Translations under genes and position numbers: made by a program
Assembly (NCBI RefSeq): GCF_000341285.1
Contig: NW_005178432.1
Location: forward strand, 80,540-144,539
DNA from: Galdieria sulphuraria
Lineage: Eukaryota > Rhodophyta > Bangiophyceae > Galdieriales > Galdieriaceae
DNA length: 64,000 bases
Direction: 5' to 3'
The notes under the pieces: generated by a model
The model's database searches: none
Told to the model about the DNA's origin: nothing
What the model saw: the letters and a program-made list of their open reading frames with translations, nothing else
In this document: one piece after another, positions 22,338 through 34,262 of the stretch
Layout of the letters: every line of letters begins with the position of its first letter
Numbering within the stretch: the stretch's first letter is position 1

Positions 22338-23405
22338 ATGCCAAAAAAGAGAAAGAATACGTGTCGTAAAGCCGTATGTACAGAAGCTTCAGTTGATAAA
22401 CGTGCAGAAGAAGCGTACTTGGAAAACATTCAAAGGTTGGTTTCAGGGAATAAAAACTTGGACTCCGACACAATAACTGCAGTTGAGTCTTTTTGTAACT
22501 TTGACCCAAAACGAACGTACGAAACTTTACTTGAGCTATTTGAAGAACAAAAAGGAAAGGAGGAAAACTTTGGTGAACTGGAAACCACTTGCCCTACGAC
22601 GAAGACTACTTCGTGGGCAGAAGTCAGTCTTGCAGACAGACTCAAGGCCAGGCTCTTGAAAGAAAAATATAGTTTTGCTTCAGAAGATTGGATCATAGAC
22701 GTTCTACATTTTTACGAAGGAAGTATGGAGCAAGCGGAAACTTTTCTTCTAGAGAGTTATCCTTTGGACGACCCTAATATGCTGCTTGAGAGGGTTGAAG
22801 AAACGGCAAAGGAGAACAAGTCACTAAGTTGTATAGCTAGTTATTTACGGGACTTGGATGCCTTGAGAATTTCGTCAGAACAACAAAAAAATGCTCTCGG
22901 CGACAAACAGGTTTACAACGTTGTTCAGTCTATTTTTGAAAAGTCAAGGAAATTTTGGAACCAATACCTTATGTTGGGAAGACTAGCTTCTGTTACTAAG
23001 AAGAATTACTATTCAGAACGGGCGAAGGAAATGAAGCATTTATTCGAACTTTATTCAAGTCAAGCTTTGCTTGAATTGACTAGGCGGAACAGTTTTAGTT
23101 CGAATCCAGTCCTTGATTTACATGGTTTCTTTGTAGAAGAAGCACTTTTCCTTTTAGAAAGCAAGATTCGTTTAATGAAACAAGCTACGACTAGACGACC
23201 TTTGGTAATCCAGTGCATTACTGGGAAAGGTAGGTCCACTAGTTGCCGAACTTTAGTTATTTTATTCTCTTGTCTTTTACCAGGGAATAGTAGTGTATCA
23301 GGATCAAGACTAAGGCCGGCAGTGGAGAAATATTGTAAAGAGCACTGTCTGGTTTATAAATTGGAAGAAGGGGCTGTTGTTATCTACGTTGGTCTGCAAA
23401 GATAA
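22338..23405 (+). CDS. SMR-domain protein
   Basis: Two exons, 22338-23229 and 23284-23405, encode 337 residues. The N-terminal part is helical and charged with no motif I recognise. Residues about 200-255 resemble the DUF1771 helix that usually precedes SMR domains (YYSERAKEMKHLFELYSSQA). The SMR domain follows: LDLHGFFVEEALFLLE, then IQCITGKGNSSVSGSRLRPA after splicing, and a C-terminal strand. SMR domains are often nucleases or nucleic-acid binders of the MutS2/N4BP2 type. The 54-nt intron has no stop and is a multiple of three, so retention would insert 18 residues right after the TGKG motif. Confidence 0.85.
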   Translation: MPKKRKNTCRKAVCTEASVDKRAEEAYLENIQRLVSGNKNLDSDTITAVESFCNFDPKRTYETLLELFEEQKGKEENFGELETTCPTTKTTSWAEVSLADRLKARLLKEKYSFASEDWIIDVLHFYEGSMEQAETFLLESYPLDDPNMLLERVEETAKENKSLSCIASYLRDLDALRISSEQQKNALGDKQVYNVVQSIFEKSRKFWNQYLMLGRLASVTKKNYYSERAKEMKHLFELYSSQALLELTRRNSFSSNPVLDLHGFFVEEALFLLESKIRLMKQATTRRPLVIQCITGKGRSTSCRTLVILFSCLLPGNSSVSGSRLRPAVEKYCKEHCLVYKLEEGAVVIYVGLQR

Positions 23406-23639
23406 CCATCATTGTTCAGTGATACAATAGTATAATTCCTTATAATATTGTAACTTTTAGTGAAGATGTGCCAAACTATTTTTGAGACGGTCTCTATCTT
23501 TCTCAAATACCAGTTATTCGTTTCATTAGCATCAAGACCAAGACCCAAGTTCGCTCAAAGGTTTTTTGCTGGAGTTGTAACTGTTGAGTTATCCGTGCCA
23601 CTTTTATAAAAAATATTTTACAGTCATTCCATATGTTCT

Positions 23640-23721
23640 GTGGACGTGGCCGAGCGGTTAAGGCGACAGACTAGAAATCTGTTTCGGTTTCCGAGCGCAG
23701 GTTCGAATCCTGCCGTCCACG
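23640..23721 (+). tRNA. tRNA-Ser (AGA anticodon)
   Basis: Class II tRNA with acceptor GTGGACG pairing CGTCCAC, D-arm GCCGAGCGGTTAAGGC, anticodon stem ACAGA/TCTGT around CTAGAAA (anticodon AGA), a long variable arm of serine type, and T-arm CAGG TTCGAAT CCTG. Length 82 nt, no intron. Confidence 0.95.
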
Positions 23722-24142
23722 TCTATATTGGGATTGGAGAGTAGATTCTACTGTTTCTTTAAATATGAATGAATGTATCGTTGTTATTCAGATTTGCTTA
23801 TTTTTCTTTCTTACAGTCAACTAGTCTGGAAATTTTAGAGAGAGAGAGCATACCAGTCGTTTTGAGTCAGAAAAACTCTTTCCATTTTTTCCATCCGTTT
23901 CACTCTGATGTCTTTCTATTATTGTATTCATGTGAATAGAACCGTTGACATATAGCGATCTTATTAAATCTTTCAAAAAATTCAAAGCACTTTATATCTT
24001 TTATCATACCCCGTGGAATTTGGTTACTTTGTATCACATACATTTCTTTATCAAACATGTTCAACAAGGGATTTATCGATACATAACTTCCTAGTATCTT
24101 TTGGGTATTTTGAACGCCATTGACTGTGACTAATTGGGAAGG
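23722..24142. other. Upstream region of the amidophosphoribosyltransferase gene
   Basis: About 420 bp between tRNA-Ser and the PurF start. AT-rich with a short GA run near 23,838. No additional gene is supported; it probably holds the promoter and leader of the downstream gene. Confidence 0.5.
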
Positions 24143-26051
24143 ATGGACGGTGCTCTTGCCTTTGTTATTAGCCCGATTCCTCTACTCAAGAGACCAGTGA
24201 AACAGTCCAAATCGTTGCACGGAAATAGCGTGTATATACAGTTGTATACACAGAGAGTTTTTTTTCCTGGTGTTCGAAACAAGTCGCACATAAAGAAAAT
24301 TTCTCCTTTGAACACGTTTGCTCAGCTGGATCAGTTTCACGAAGAATGTGGAGTAGTAGGTATTTGGGGAATTGAATCAGCTTCGAAATATGCCTTTTAT
24401 GGTTTACACGCATTGCAACACAGAGGACAAGAAGGTGCAGGAATCGCCACAGTGTCTGACGGGAAACTTCACGAGTACAAGAATCTGGGGCTAGTCACTG
24501 AAGTATTCAACGAGGATATTTTATCCGAATTACGGGGCTCTGCTGCTATAGGACATAATAGGTTTGTTTTTTGAATTACAAAAATTCGTTAGAATTTCTT
24601 ATGTTGTAAGTGCTTGTTAGATACTCTACTTCCGGTGAAAAGAACGTCCGCAATGTACAGCCTTTCACGGTCGAACTCAGTGGCATTCAAGTATCGATTG
24701 CTCATAACGGCAACCTTACAAACGCCAACAAGTTACGACGTCATTTGGAACTTCGAGGCTCTATTTTCAATACATCTTCAGATACTGAAGTTATTTTACA
24801 TCTAATGGCAACCTCTTTACTAGCCTCGAGCTCTTTTATTGGAAAAAACTCTTATGAACCTCTTATACAACGCGTTAGTGATGCCTTGAGTCGAGTAGAA
24901 GGTGCCTATTCAGTTCTCTTATTGAGTCCTTCTTGTTTAGTTGCAGTTAGAGACCCTCTTGGATTCCGTCCATTGGTTATGGGAAAGATGAAGAACAGAA
25001 TGGAGTCCATTATTTTTGCTAGTGAGACTTGTGTATTTGATTTAATTGGTGCAGAGTTTGTAAGGGAAGTTGATCCTGGAGAAATGATAGTTGTGTCGAA
25101 AGATGGTCTACATTCATTTTTTCCATTTCCATCGCAGAGAAGAAAAGCGTAAGAAGTATAACTTGAAGTTATTTTTCACTTTGCTAAATCACATACTAAG
25201 ATGCATTTTTGAACATATTTATTTTGCGAGACCGACTTCCATTGTATTTGGTCGTTCAGTTTATATGAGTCGTTTTCGCTTTGGTGAAATTTTAGCAGAG
25301 AAAGCACCAGCAGAAGCAGATATTGTGATTCCAGTGCCTGAAAGTGGTTTGTATTTATCGACCAATCCAAAATAAATATATATATATATATTGACAACAT
25401 TGTCTTTTAGGAATTCCTGCAGCTTTAGGCTATTCAGCAGCAAGTGGCATTCCATATCAACCCGGTATTATGAGATCTCATTATGTCGGAAGAACATTTA
25501 TACAGCCTACGCAAGACATTCGAGACCTTAGTGTGCGATTGAAATTGTCAGCTGTTCGATCCATCATAGCGAATAAACGTCTCGTTGTTGTGGATGACTC
25601 CATTGTACGAGGAACAACTAGTAGAAAACTTGTTCGTATGTTGAGAGAAACTGGTGCTAAAGAAGTATGCTCCGATATCTATTTCATTAAGGATGATTGT
25701 TGAGAAGCATCCATTAGGTTCATGTGCGGATAGCTTGTCCTCCTATCATTGGTTCATGTTATTATGGAGTAGATACACCGAATACAAAGGTAGTCAACAT
25801 TTTATTGTTATACATGCTCTCATTATTTCAAGGAACTGATTTCTCACAATATGAATGAGGAAGAAATTAGACAATATATCGATGCTGATTCGTTGGCATT
25901 TTTGCCATTAGATCAACTCCATCACTTTTTAGGTGAAGAATCATCGAGTTTCTGTGACGCCTGCTTCTCAGGAAATTATCCAATTCGTCCATTGCCATCT
26001 GAAGACACTACACAAGAAGACAATATACATCCAAAAGTGTTCCAACAATAG
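24143..26051 (+). CDS. purF: Amidophosphoribosyltransferase, first enzyme of purine synthesis
   Basis: Six exons, 24143-24561, 24621-25148, 25201-25346, 25411-25664, 25718-25789 and 25833-26051, encode 545 residues. The enzyme converts PRPP and glutamine to phosphoribosylamine. The glutaminase domain starts at [11 protein letters not shown], with the nucleophile at about Cys69, preceded by a basic leader that probably acts as plastid transit peptide plus propeptide. Further motifs are [21 protein letters not shown] (restored by splicing), the PRPP loop [13 protein letters not shown] and the C-terminal [11 protein letters not shown], typical of the iron-sulfur-containing enzymes. The first ATG in frame is at 24143. 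Its stop is 22 bp from the convergent stop of YIF1. Confidence 0.96.
25376..25391. repeat. (TA)n tract inside purF intron 3
   Basis: Alternating TA run in the middle of the intron. Confidence 0.9.
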
Positions 26052-26073
26052 CATTTGTAGTAAGGAAGCGTCT

Positions 26074-27428
26074 TCAAAGTCTTGTTCGAAGCATCCAGAA
26101 AAGTGGATATTGTAGGATTGCAACGGCTAATAAAAAATAATTTTTCCTGCTGTCTAGTTTCGATGAAGGACCCGATACCACTCCATGCGTCTTAACTTCT
26201 GTTGTATGAATTACTCGACGATACGTTCGCATAAGGAACAATGCCATCATCGAAGCTGAATAAAACAAAACAAATGATGATAATATACTGCCGATGCGAG
26301 GACATATTATAGTATGGAACAGTAAACCCACCACGGTAGTAAACACCAATCTGTGCATGTTTCAACTATTCTTATAATCCCAATCTGAACAATAAATACT
26401 AACCCAACAAATTGATAGCCACTATATGCTACCAAATCCAACCAAGCACCTTCTTTCGAACCAATCAAGAAGAGACCAAGTTTAACTAAAAGGACTTCCA
26501 ACACAATAGATGCCAAACAGCTGGACGCCATACTTCCCATAATCTATCCAGAAGAAGACAAACTTCGGTTAGTACTGGCAGTTTTCATTTGCCCATAACA
26601 CATACTTCGGGAGTAAACTCTCCACGAGTACCTCTCACCAAGCTTCCAAGCAAAATATACGTTACAAGAAGCATAATGGGAATATACAAATCTGGTGCAT
26701 TAACATCTTCCGAGGGAGGCAAATATTCTTCAGCAGTACTGATGTTTGCGGTTTCAAATACGTCCGTATTCCTTCGACGTAACCAAGTCTACACACAATC
26801 TGTTCAGGTCCGACACTTTGCAAAGTTTCGATATATAATGTTACCTTATTCAGCCAAGGAGCCACGACCAATGCAAGCTTATGCAATACATATTGGTTAT
26901 TCACTAGAAAATAATACTTCAAGAGTCTTAACCAACGGGTAACTTCCTATGCCAGGTTTAAGGTTTTCTACAATTATATGTCAAGAGCACTAACAATATA
27001 TTACCCACCTGAACTTCTTGCTTTCCCACACCACCTGCATGAAGTAAGTGTGACCCATACTGTACACCTAAACGCGCAAAGGTTGCTCCAATAGCTTGTT
27101 GGTTGACCAGAGTGTCAAAGCCAGTTGCGCCTTGTTCAGTAGCCGCTGTGTTTGAAAACCAGTTCCCGTTGTTAGGTATTTGATAACTTTCCTGTGTCAT
27201 AATATTATTAGAAAAGTTCAAGGGCACTTGTTGAGTCACGTTGGTTGGGACTGTTGTCGAATACTGTTGTTGAAAACGTGGCGGAGACATCAGGTTTTCA
27301 TTTATTGAGGGTTGTTGAGCACTTTCTGTTTCGAACGAATGAAAAGCAGTTTGTTCAGTACTCTCTACATTTTGTCTTTGGTTTTTCAACGGAGGAGGAA
27401 AATAGAAAGGTTGATTATTTTCTTGCAT
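26074..27428 (-). CDS. YIF1: YIF1 family ER-Golgi membrane protein
   Basis: Five exons, 27428-27009, 26946-26845, 26788-26606, 26543-26404 and 26350-26074, encode 373 residues. The N-terminal 120 residues are hydrophilic and rich in Gln, Asn and Pro. The YIF1 domain then shows RLKYYF-type wording (LLKYYFLVNNQYVLHKLALV), PDLYIPIMLLVTYILLGSLV, and five hydrophobic helices ending in KNYFLLAVAILQYPLFWML. YIF1 partners YIP1 and Rab GTPases in vesicle traffic. The acceptor at 26351 was placed to restore QFVGLVFTTVVGLLFH. Its start lies 55 bp from the divergent phytoene desaturase start. Confidence 0.92.
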
Positions 27429-27474
27429 CGATTCTAAAATTGCAATCCAAAGGAAAGTGACACAAGAGGTGTAG

Positions 27475-29162
<1,688 letters not shown>

Positions 29163-29256
29163 AGTTTTTGAAAGTTGTGTTGGATTATTCTTCATTAAAG
29201 AATTCAAAGTTGTGATATCAGAATGCCTCCACTTCGAATTTGGAATCCTGTGGAAG

Positions 29257-29706
29257 ATGATGACGTTTGTAACTCCTGGTTTGTCAGGCTTTTCCAAAAA
29301 TAACAAAGTCGTTGAAAGCAAAGTCCACAAGCAATGTAACTGTTTCAACAGTAAAGCGAAAAAATGTTCCCAAGTTTCAAAGACTTGGGTAATGGTTGAA
29401 GGTACAGGATTGAGGCTGTTGAATGGAGAACAAAAGATGGAGATGAAGGCAACTAAGGAGGTGAAAACTGGAGATCGTGCATCTTTTTGCAGGTAGAGAT
29501 TGTGTAACTTGAATATTCGTATAAACTCACCTCGTTCTTAAGGTGTTGGAAATCCGCAAAGCATCCTTACTGTGATGGTTCACATAATAAATATAACAAA
29601 GAAGTAAGATAGCGAAATAACCTCTTCACTGCTTCTCTTATTTTGTTTCTAGACTGGGGATCATGTTGGACCTATTGTGGTAGCAGCAGTACAGCCAACA
29701 GAGTAG
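29257..29706 (+). CDS. CDGSH iron-sulfur domain protein (NEET type)
   Basis: Three exons, 29257-29492, 29543-29603 and 29653-29706, encode 116 residues. Splicing exons 1 and 2 assembles the [2Fe-2S] motif FCRCWKSAKHPYCDGSH, with three Cys and one His. The following HNKYNKETGDHVGPIVV matches plant NEET proteins of plastid and mitochondria, which function in iron and redox balance. The start at 29257 (two ATGs in tandem) was chosen because it is the first ATG in the coding frame. The N-terminal 50 residues are Ser/Lys-rich and probably a transit peptide. Confidence 0.92.
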
Positions 29707-29961
29707 ATACTCTATTTGGTATTTCAAATAAAAAGTCCTAGTTTGCTTGTTCTAGTATGCACTTATTGTATCTTGTATCGAAACGTCTTTACCTTGTGTA
29801 AACAAGATGAAAGAGTGTTTCTAACTGTTCATTATCCTGACAAATTTTTGTTTAAAGAGGATCTCTCAAGAAGAAGAAAGAAATGAGACTCATGACAATA
29901 AATAATCAAAAATTCCTTTGCCCAGTAGTGTAGCAGGTTCTGTCACTTTCTGCTCTTTGCT

Positions 29962-30050
29962 GTCTTGGTGGCTCAGTTGGTAGAATTACAAATGCCACAA
30001 GCGTAGGTCTCATAATCCTAAGGTCGTGAGTTCGATCCTCACCCAAGGCA
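29962..30050 (+). tRNA. tRNA-Met (CAT) with a 16-nt intron in the D-arm
   Basis: Joining 29962-29984 to 30001-30050 gives a perfect 73-nt elongator tRNA-Met: acceptor GTCTTGG with CCAAGGC plus A, D-arm GCTC/GAGC, anticodon loop CTCATAA with the T-T mismatch at the stem base also seen in animal elongator tRNA-Met, and T-arm GTGAG TTCGATC CTCAC. Unspliced, the D-stem and the stem below the anticodon cannot form. The intron (about 29985-30000, ambiguous by one base) lies between D-stem positions 23 and 24, not at the usual 37/38 site. Ectopic tRNA introns of this kind are known from Cyanidioschyzon. Confidence 0.9.
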
Positions 30051-30989
30051 AACATTGTTGTTTGGCTCTCTGAAAATTCCAAGACAAGGAGTGACGATCT
30101 TGCGTCTCTTTTTGGTTTGTCTCGAGAACTAAACAGAAGAGACTGTGGATTTGAAAGGAAGTTGTTCAAATACAGAAAAAAATTATGTCAAGTTGAAATT
30201 TTCTTGTATCTGTTCTATTGAGCAATCCAACGTAGCTGTCGACGGTTGACAGTTGTTTAGTTTTTTTCTGTATTGGTTCTCTGGGGTCACCTTGACTCGT
30301 TTATTAACCAAGAGTCTATTTCTCAAGGAACTGATTTCTATGTACGATTTGCTGGCTCACCCAAAGTAACACGCTGTGAAAACATTAATCTCAGCGTTGG
30401 TTCTGATAGGAGAATTTTCAAGTCGACAGACAACCCGTCTTAGCCGAGTTGGTGCTTGTTAACTGGGAGGAGAGCAACTTCTAACTCCTTACAAAGCAGA
30501 TTCCAGTTCATATGAGGATCAAACAGACTAACTTTGACAATGGGGACAAAGTCGACTTAGTTATCGTCAACAAGCTGTTCGTCTGAAAGCCTTTCAGATA
30601 AAGAGAAGTAGAACATAAACCATATCGTATGAGAGCTTATCTTGAGCAGTGTCTAGAAAATTCCTATTAGAGAAAAAGTTGAGAGGTGCCATTGCTTAGC
30701 AAATATAACAGATGTTAAAATTATCCTTTCTGATCTGTTGCTAACCTTCTTCTTTGTAAATGCTGTTGCAAATTTCCAACCAATTCACAAGGAAACCAAC
30801 GAAGACTATAAACTGAGAAAATGTCAAATGTATACAATTACCAAGGATCTTTATTTAACTTTGATTGTCTTGGCTAACTAGACTAGGTAGGATTCCACTC
30901 GAAATTTTTCTTTTACTCGAACAAGTCTGTCAGTCCTTCTGTGACGTTTACTTTAATCGACGACTTAAGTCGGAACTTTGGAAAGGTAC

Positions 30990-31995
30990 ATACGTGGAAC
31001 ACCGAAATAGAGCTCGCACTCTGAGCTATGATATAGTTATCTAGTTGACAAGGAGAAAGAGTGGAATTTCTATCTTTTCCTGTTTTCTCCGTTGTTGATG
31101 TGACCTGAGAATCTTCATTGTTTTATTCACTTAGAATTATGCTTTGAAATAAATAAGTGATGTTCTATCAGTTATTGTCACATTGGACATCAATGATACT
31201 TTTTGTCATAAAGTATGTATTTGGTCTCTTTTTTAATAGCATAAGAAAATCACACACAGACTGCTCCTGTAGCTGACTGTCAAGAGAGATTGTGTAGAGT
31301 ACTGATTTTGAACAGTAATAGGCCATGGAGTTGCTTTACTGGTCTATCTTGAGTCTTTTTTTACTTTTGTAATTTTTACCTTTTTGATTCTTGAAACTGA
31401 ACTTATTTGTCAACATTAAAGTATGGTAAAACTACTAGTCATAAAGTCTTATCCAAAAACATTGTGGCACAACTCAAAAGCTTTTCCTGTTGACAATCAC
31501 GTAGTACCTCATTATACCATGATCGTTGCATTTCAGTTGCAGAAATATCTAGTCCAGCAATCAATTCGAGACAACCCCCTCAATTGATTCAAGTAGTCGT
31601 TGACAAATTATCTTGGAGTATCATGTACACGTACAGCATATTGTTTGCATGGTTTAGAATTTAATGCTGAATTACTTGGTTATATTGTAATGACTCAATA
31701 TTTGAACCAACTTTACTTATTTGTGCAGTAACCTTGTTCTATCTTACCTCCCTGACCTCAAGTTTAGCTTGATGTGTATTAGTCATCTAGTCAACAAGGA
31801 TAAGGAGTAAGATCTTTATCTCTTATTTTTTGGAGTGATTGCAGAATGTTTGATCTCGTAATTTTAGAGTTGCTTTGGATCATGAAAATTCGAAGAAAAT
31901 GTTCATTGTACAACAAAAGGATGAAGATGCTGGAATGTAGTATTCGCGAAATACAGAGTACTGTAAATTTGAAAAGGATTCAACTAGATTGTAGA
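30990..31995 (+). repeat. Diverged repeat, copy 1 (about 1 kb)
   Basis: Collinear with 62,915-64,000 in the same orientation, with matching blocks in the same order: TTCTATCTTTT near 31,069 and 62,993; GTTGCTTTACTGGTC near 31,332 and 63,310; CAATTCGAGACAA near 31,561 and 63,567; GTCATCTAGT near 31,782 and 63,791; CTCATTGTACA-like sequence near 31,900 and 63,915. Similarity is patchy, perhaps around 60-70 percent by eye. No open frame is shared. Confidence 0.65.
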
Positions 31996-32192
31996 TGACA
32001 TTCAATCAATGGACTGTTGGTAGAAGAAATTGAATTGTCCTAGTATGACTTATTGGGTTATTTGCCTTTTTATAAAATACGAAAAAAATTTATGTTTTTC
32101 ATTTTATACGCTGTTAAATGGAAGAATACAAAAAGGCTAGTTGAAAGAAATTCAAGGAAAAAAAAGTCAAAAACTGCTTCTCTACCTCAACT

Positions 32193-32258
32193 TGGTTAGA
32201 GCATCAGATGTATAATGATCTAATGGTTTTGACTCTAATTCTCACAGGAAGAATCAAC
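32193..32258 (+). repeat. Decayed tRNA-like module
   Basis: An A-box-like segment (CTCAACTTGGTTAGAGC) and a degenerate B-box-like segment (GACTCTAATTCTC) are spaced as in a tRNA gene, but the acceptor and T-stems do not pair. It lies about 217 bp after a shared 16-mer of the repeat family, the same arrangement as near 34,200. Confidence 0.45.
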
Positions 32259-33849
32259 AATTCTGTGATTTTTACCCAAATAACAGCAAAGGACCAGATT
32301 ATCTTTCTGTAATTGCATCTTTTATTTTTTACAATTTTGGCTGCTCTTTGTCCATTATTCAAAACTTGACAATTTCCATCATAGATTCAGTGAAAAATGA
32401 CAATGTATCTCTGCAGTACCAATATCATATTTTTTGTTGATTCTAGCTTTGATAATATCTATTTCCAGTAAAATATCTTGGTCTCTTCTCGTTGCAACTG
32501 ATTTGAACCAAGCAATACTTTCTTCCTCCGGACTACTTTGAAACTTACCATCTTGAGCTCAAGCATAACAAGGAGTGGCATACTTATTCAAGTGGACAAG
32601 TAAGAAAAAGAGTTGATCATTTTTTGACCACCAGTCGAATATTTCATCGAGACGAGATTCTGTTTCATAAATTCCTCAAAGGACTTTTATGTTGATTCAA
32701 CGTTGAATTCTCAGAGATCAGATGGAATTGATCAGACGAATTTCGTTCTTATTTGAAAGAGACGTTTTACCAAGTACCAGCAGCAGCAGTAGTATGACAA
32801 AAAATGTAAAATGCCAGCTAGTTGAAGGCTTACTTGGTCGAAAGATTAATATCAACAGAGTGTTCAATGTTCCACGATCGTTGCACTATTTTTGCTAAAT
32901 TAGATACGGTTTTGTTGATTATTTCATCCTAGACAGCTTTGTGAATCGACTCTGGTGATGAATGGCAATATTTCATTGCAGCAATAGGAATCCCTTACTT
33001 TTTAGTTTGCATACTTTGGTATCAACTAGTCGTTTATTTGAATATATCTGTGTTGCACTGCATCATAGAATCAAATGTAGACTTACTTTTCTTCAAGTCC
33101 TTTCAATCATAGTACTTCGAGCCAAGGATATGTGGATTATGACGTAGTCATTTTGTTTACAAAGGTTAGGAACGAGATATCTAATTTTTCAAGTATTCAC
33201 ACATAAATGCATTGGATTACTGAATACTTTGTTTTTCATTGAAATCTTGCTGCAGCAGAAACTTTCAGACTTGGCTATTGAATTGTAACCCTAATAATGA
33301 ATGGAGTCAATATGTTAGACAAGATCAATTGATTCAGCGTTTGATTCAAAACCAATTGTTTGAACATAAGACTTAGATATGTTGTCACTTCTTGAAGGGT
33401 ATCTATCAGGGACTTGGTTGAATTGACTTTATGTGCACATTGCGTTATTCAATAGAGTTTATATAAGGTGCTTTTTTTAAGGTATAGTTGGTAGTTTGTT
33501 GATTGCTACTTGCATTCTACTTACACTACTGGGTAGGTTGATGCCCATGATTCAAATCTGCATAGCTTTGACAATTGAATATGAAATGAAATGTTTTTCT
33601 GGAATATTGAGAATATGTTACAGTGGATGAGCATAAATGAATTAGAATGCACTATCGTTCTTGTGTCTAGACCGAATTTAGACCGATTGTATTTCAATGA
33701 TTCTTGTTGGTATTGTAACGTTTTCTAATCTTGCTGTCTGCGTACTAAGCTCAGTTTCTGTCATAAAATTGTCACTTTTTTGATAAAGATATCGTGGTAA
33801 GAGTCTATTGTTTGTCCTTATTGACGAATCGGAAGGTAGTCATTATCGT

Positions 33850-34000
33850 GTTATCGTAACTTTTTCAAAAATGTTCCGGTTACTAAAAAGAAGAAACTGG
33901 ACTTTCATTATAAAAAAAAATATACCTGTGATAAATTATAGTATTCGCAGACTTTAGAATCACTTGATTTAGAATAAGATTCAACTAGATTGTAATCGGC
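33850..34000 (+). repeat. Partial third copy of the repeat body
   Basis: It contains TAGTATTCGC and, 28 bases on, GATTCAACTAGATTGTA, which also occur in this order and spacing at 31,938-31,992. The tRNA-like module at 34,196 follows at the same distance as in copy 1. Confidence 0.5.
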
Positions 34001-34195
34001 AAAGTAACAATGCTGATACAAACTATTTAGACGTTTGCCTTGTTCTTATGTTTTGTTGTACAAGGAAAAGATGACTTTTTCATTTTTTATCTCAATTTTT
34101 ATACAACTCGATGAACAAAAAAACTCGCCAAGACGCTTTGGAAGCGAGTAGATAAGAAAGAAAATATATTAAAGAGAAAGGAAAAGAATAAATGT

Positions 34196-34262
34196 TTTCT
34201 AGTTCAATAGACTAGAGAAGCAGTTTATTTAAGCCAAAGATTTTGAGTTTGATTCTCTCTAA
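34196..34262 (+). repeat. Decayed tRNA-like module
   Basis: TAGTTCAATAGACTAGAG resembles a tRNA A box and GAGTTTGATTCTC a B box, at tRNA-like spacing. The cloverleaf is broken. Position relative to the repeat body matches the module at 32,193. Confidence 0.45.

Noticed and set aside
29906-30169. Minus-strand ORF with a THDLRIMRPTLVAF-like segment
   Set aside because: It is the antisense of the tRNA-Met gene, a well-known source of false protein calls.
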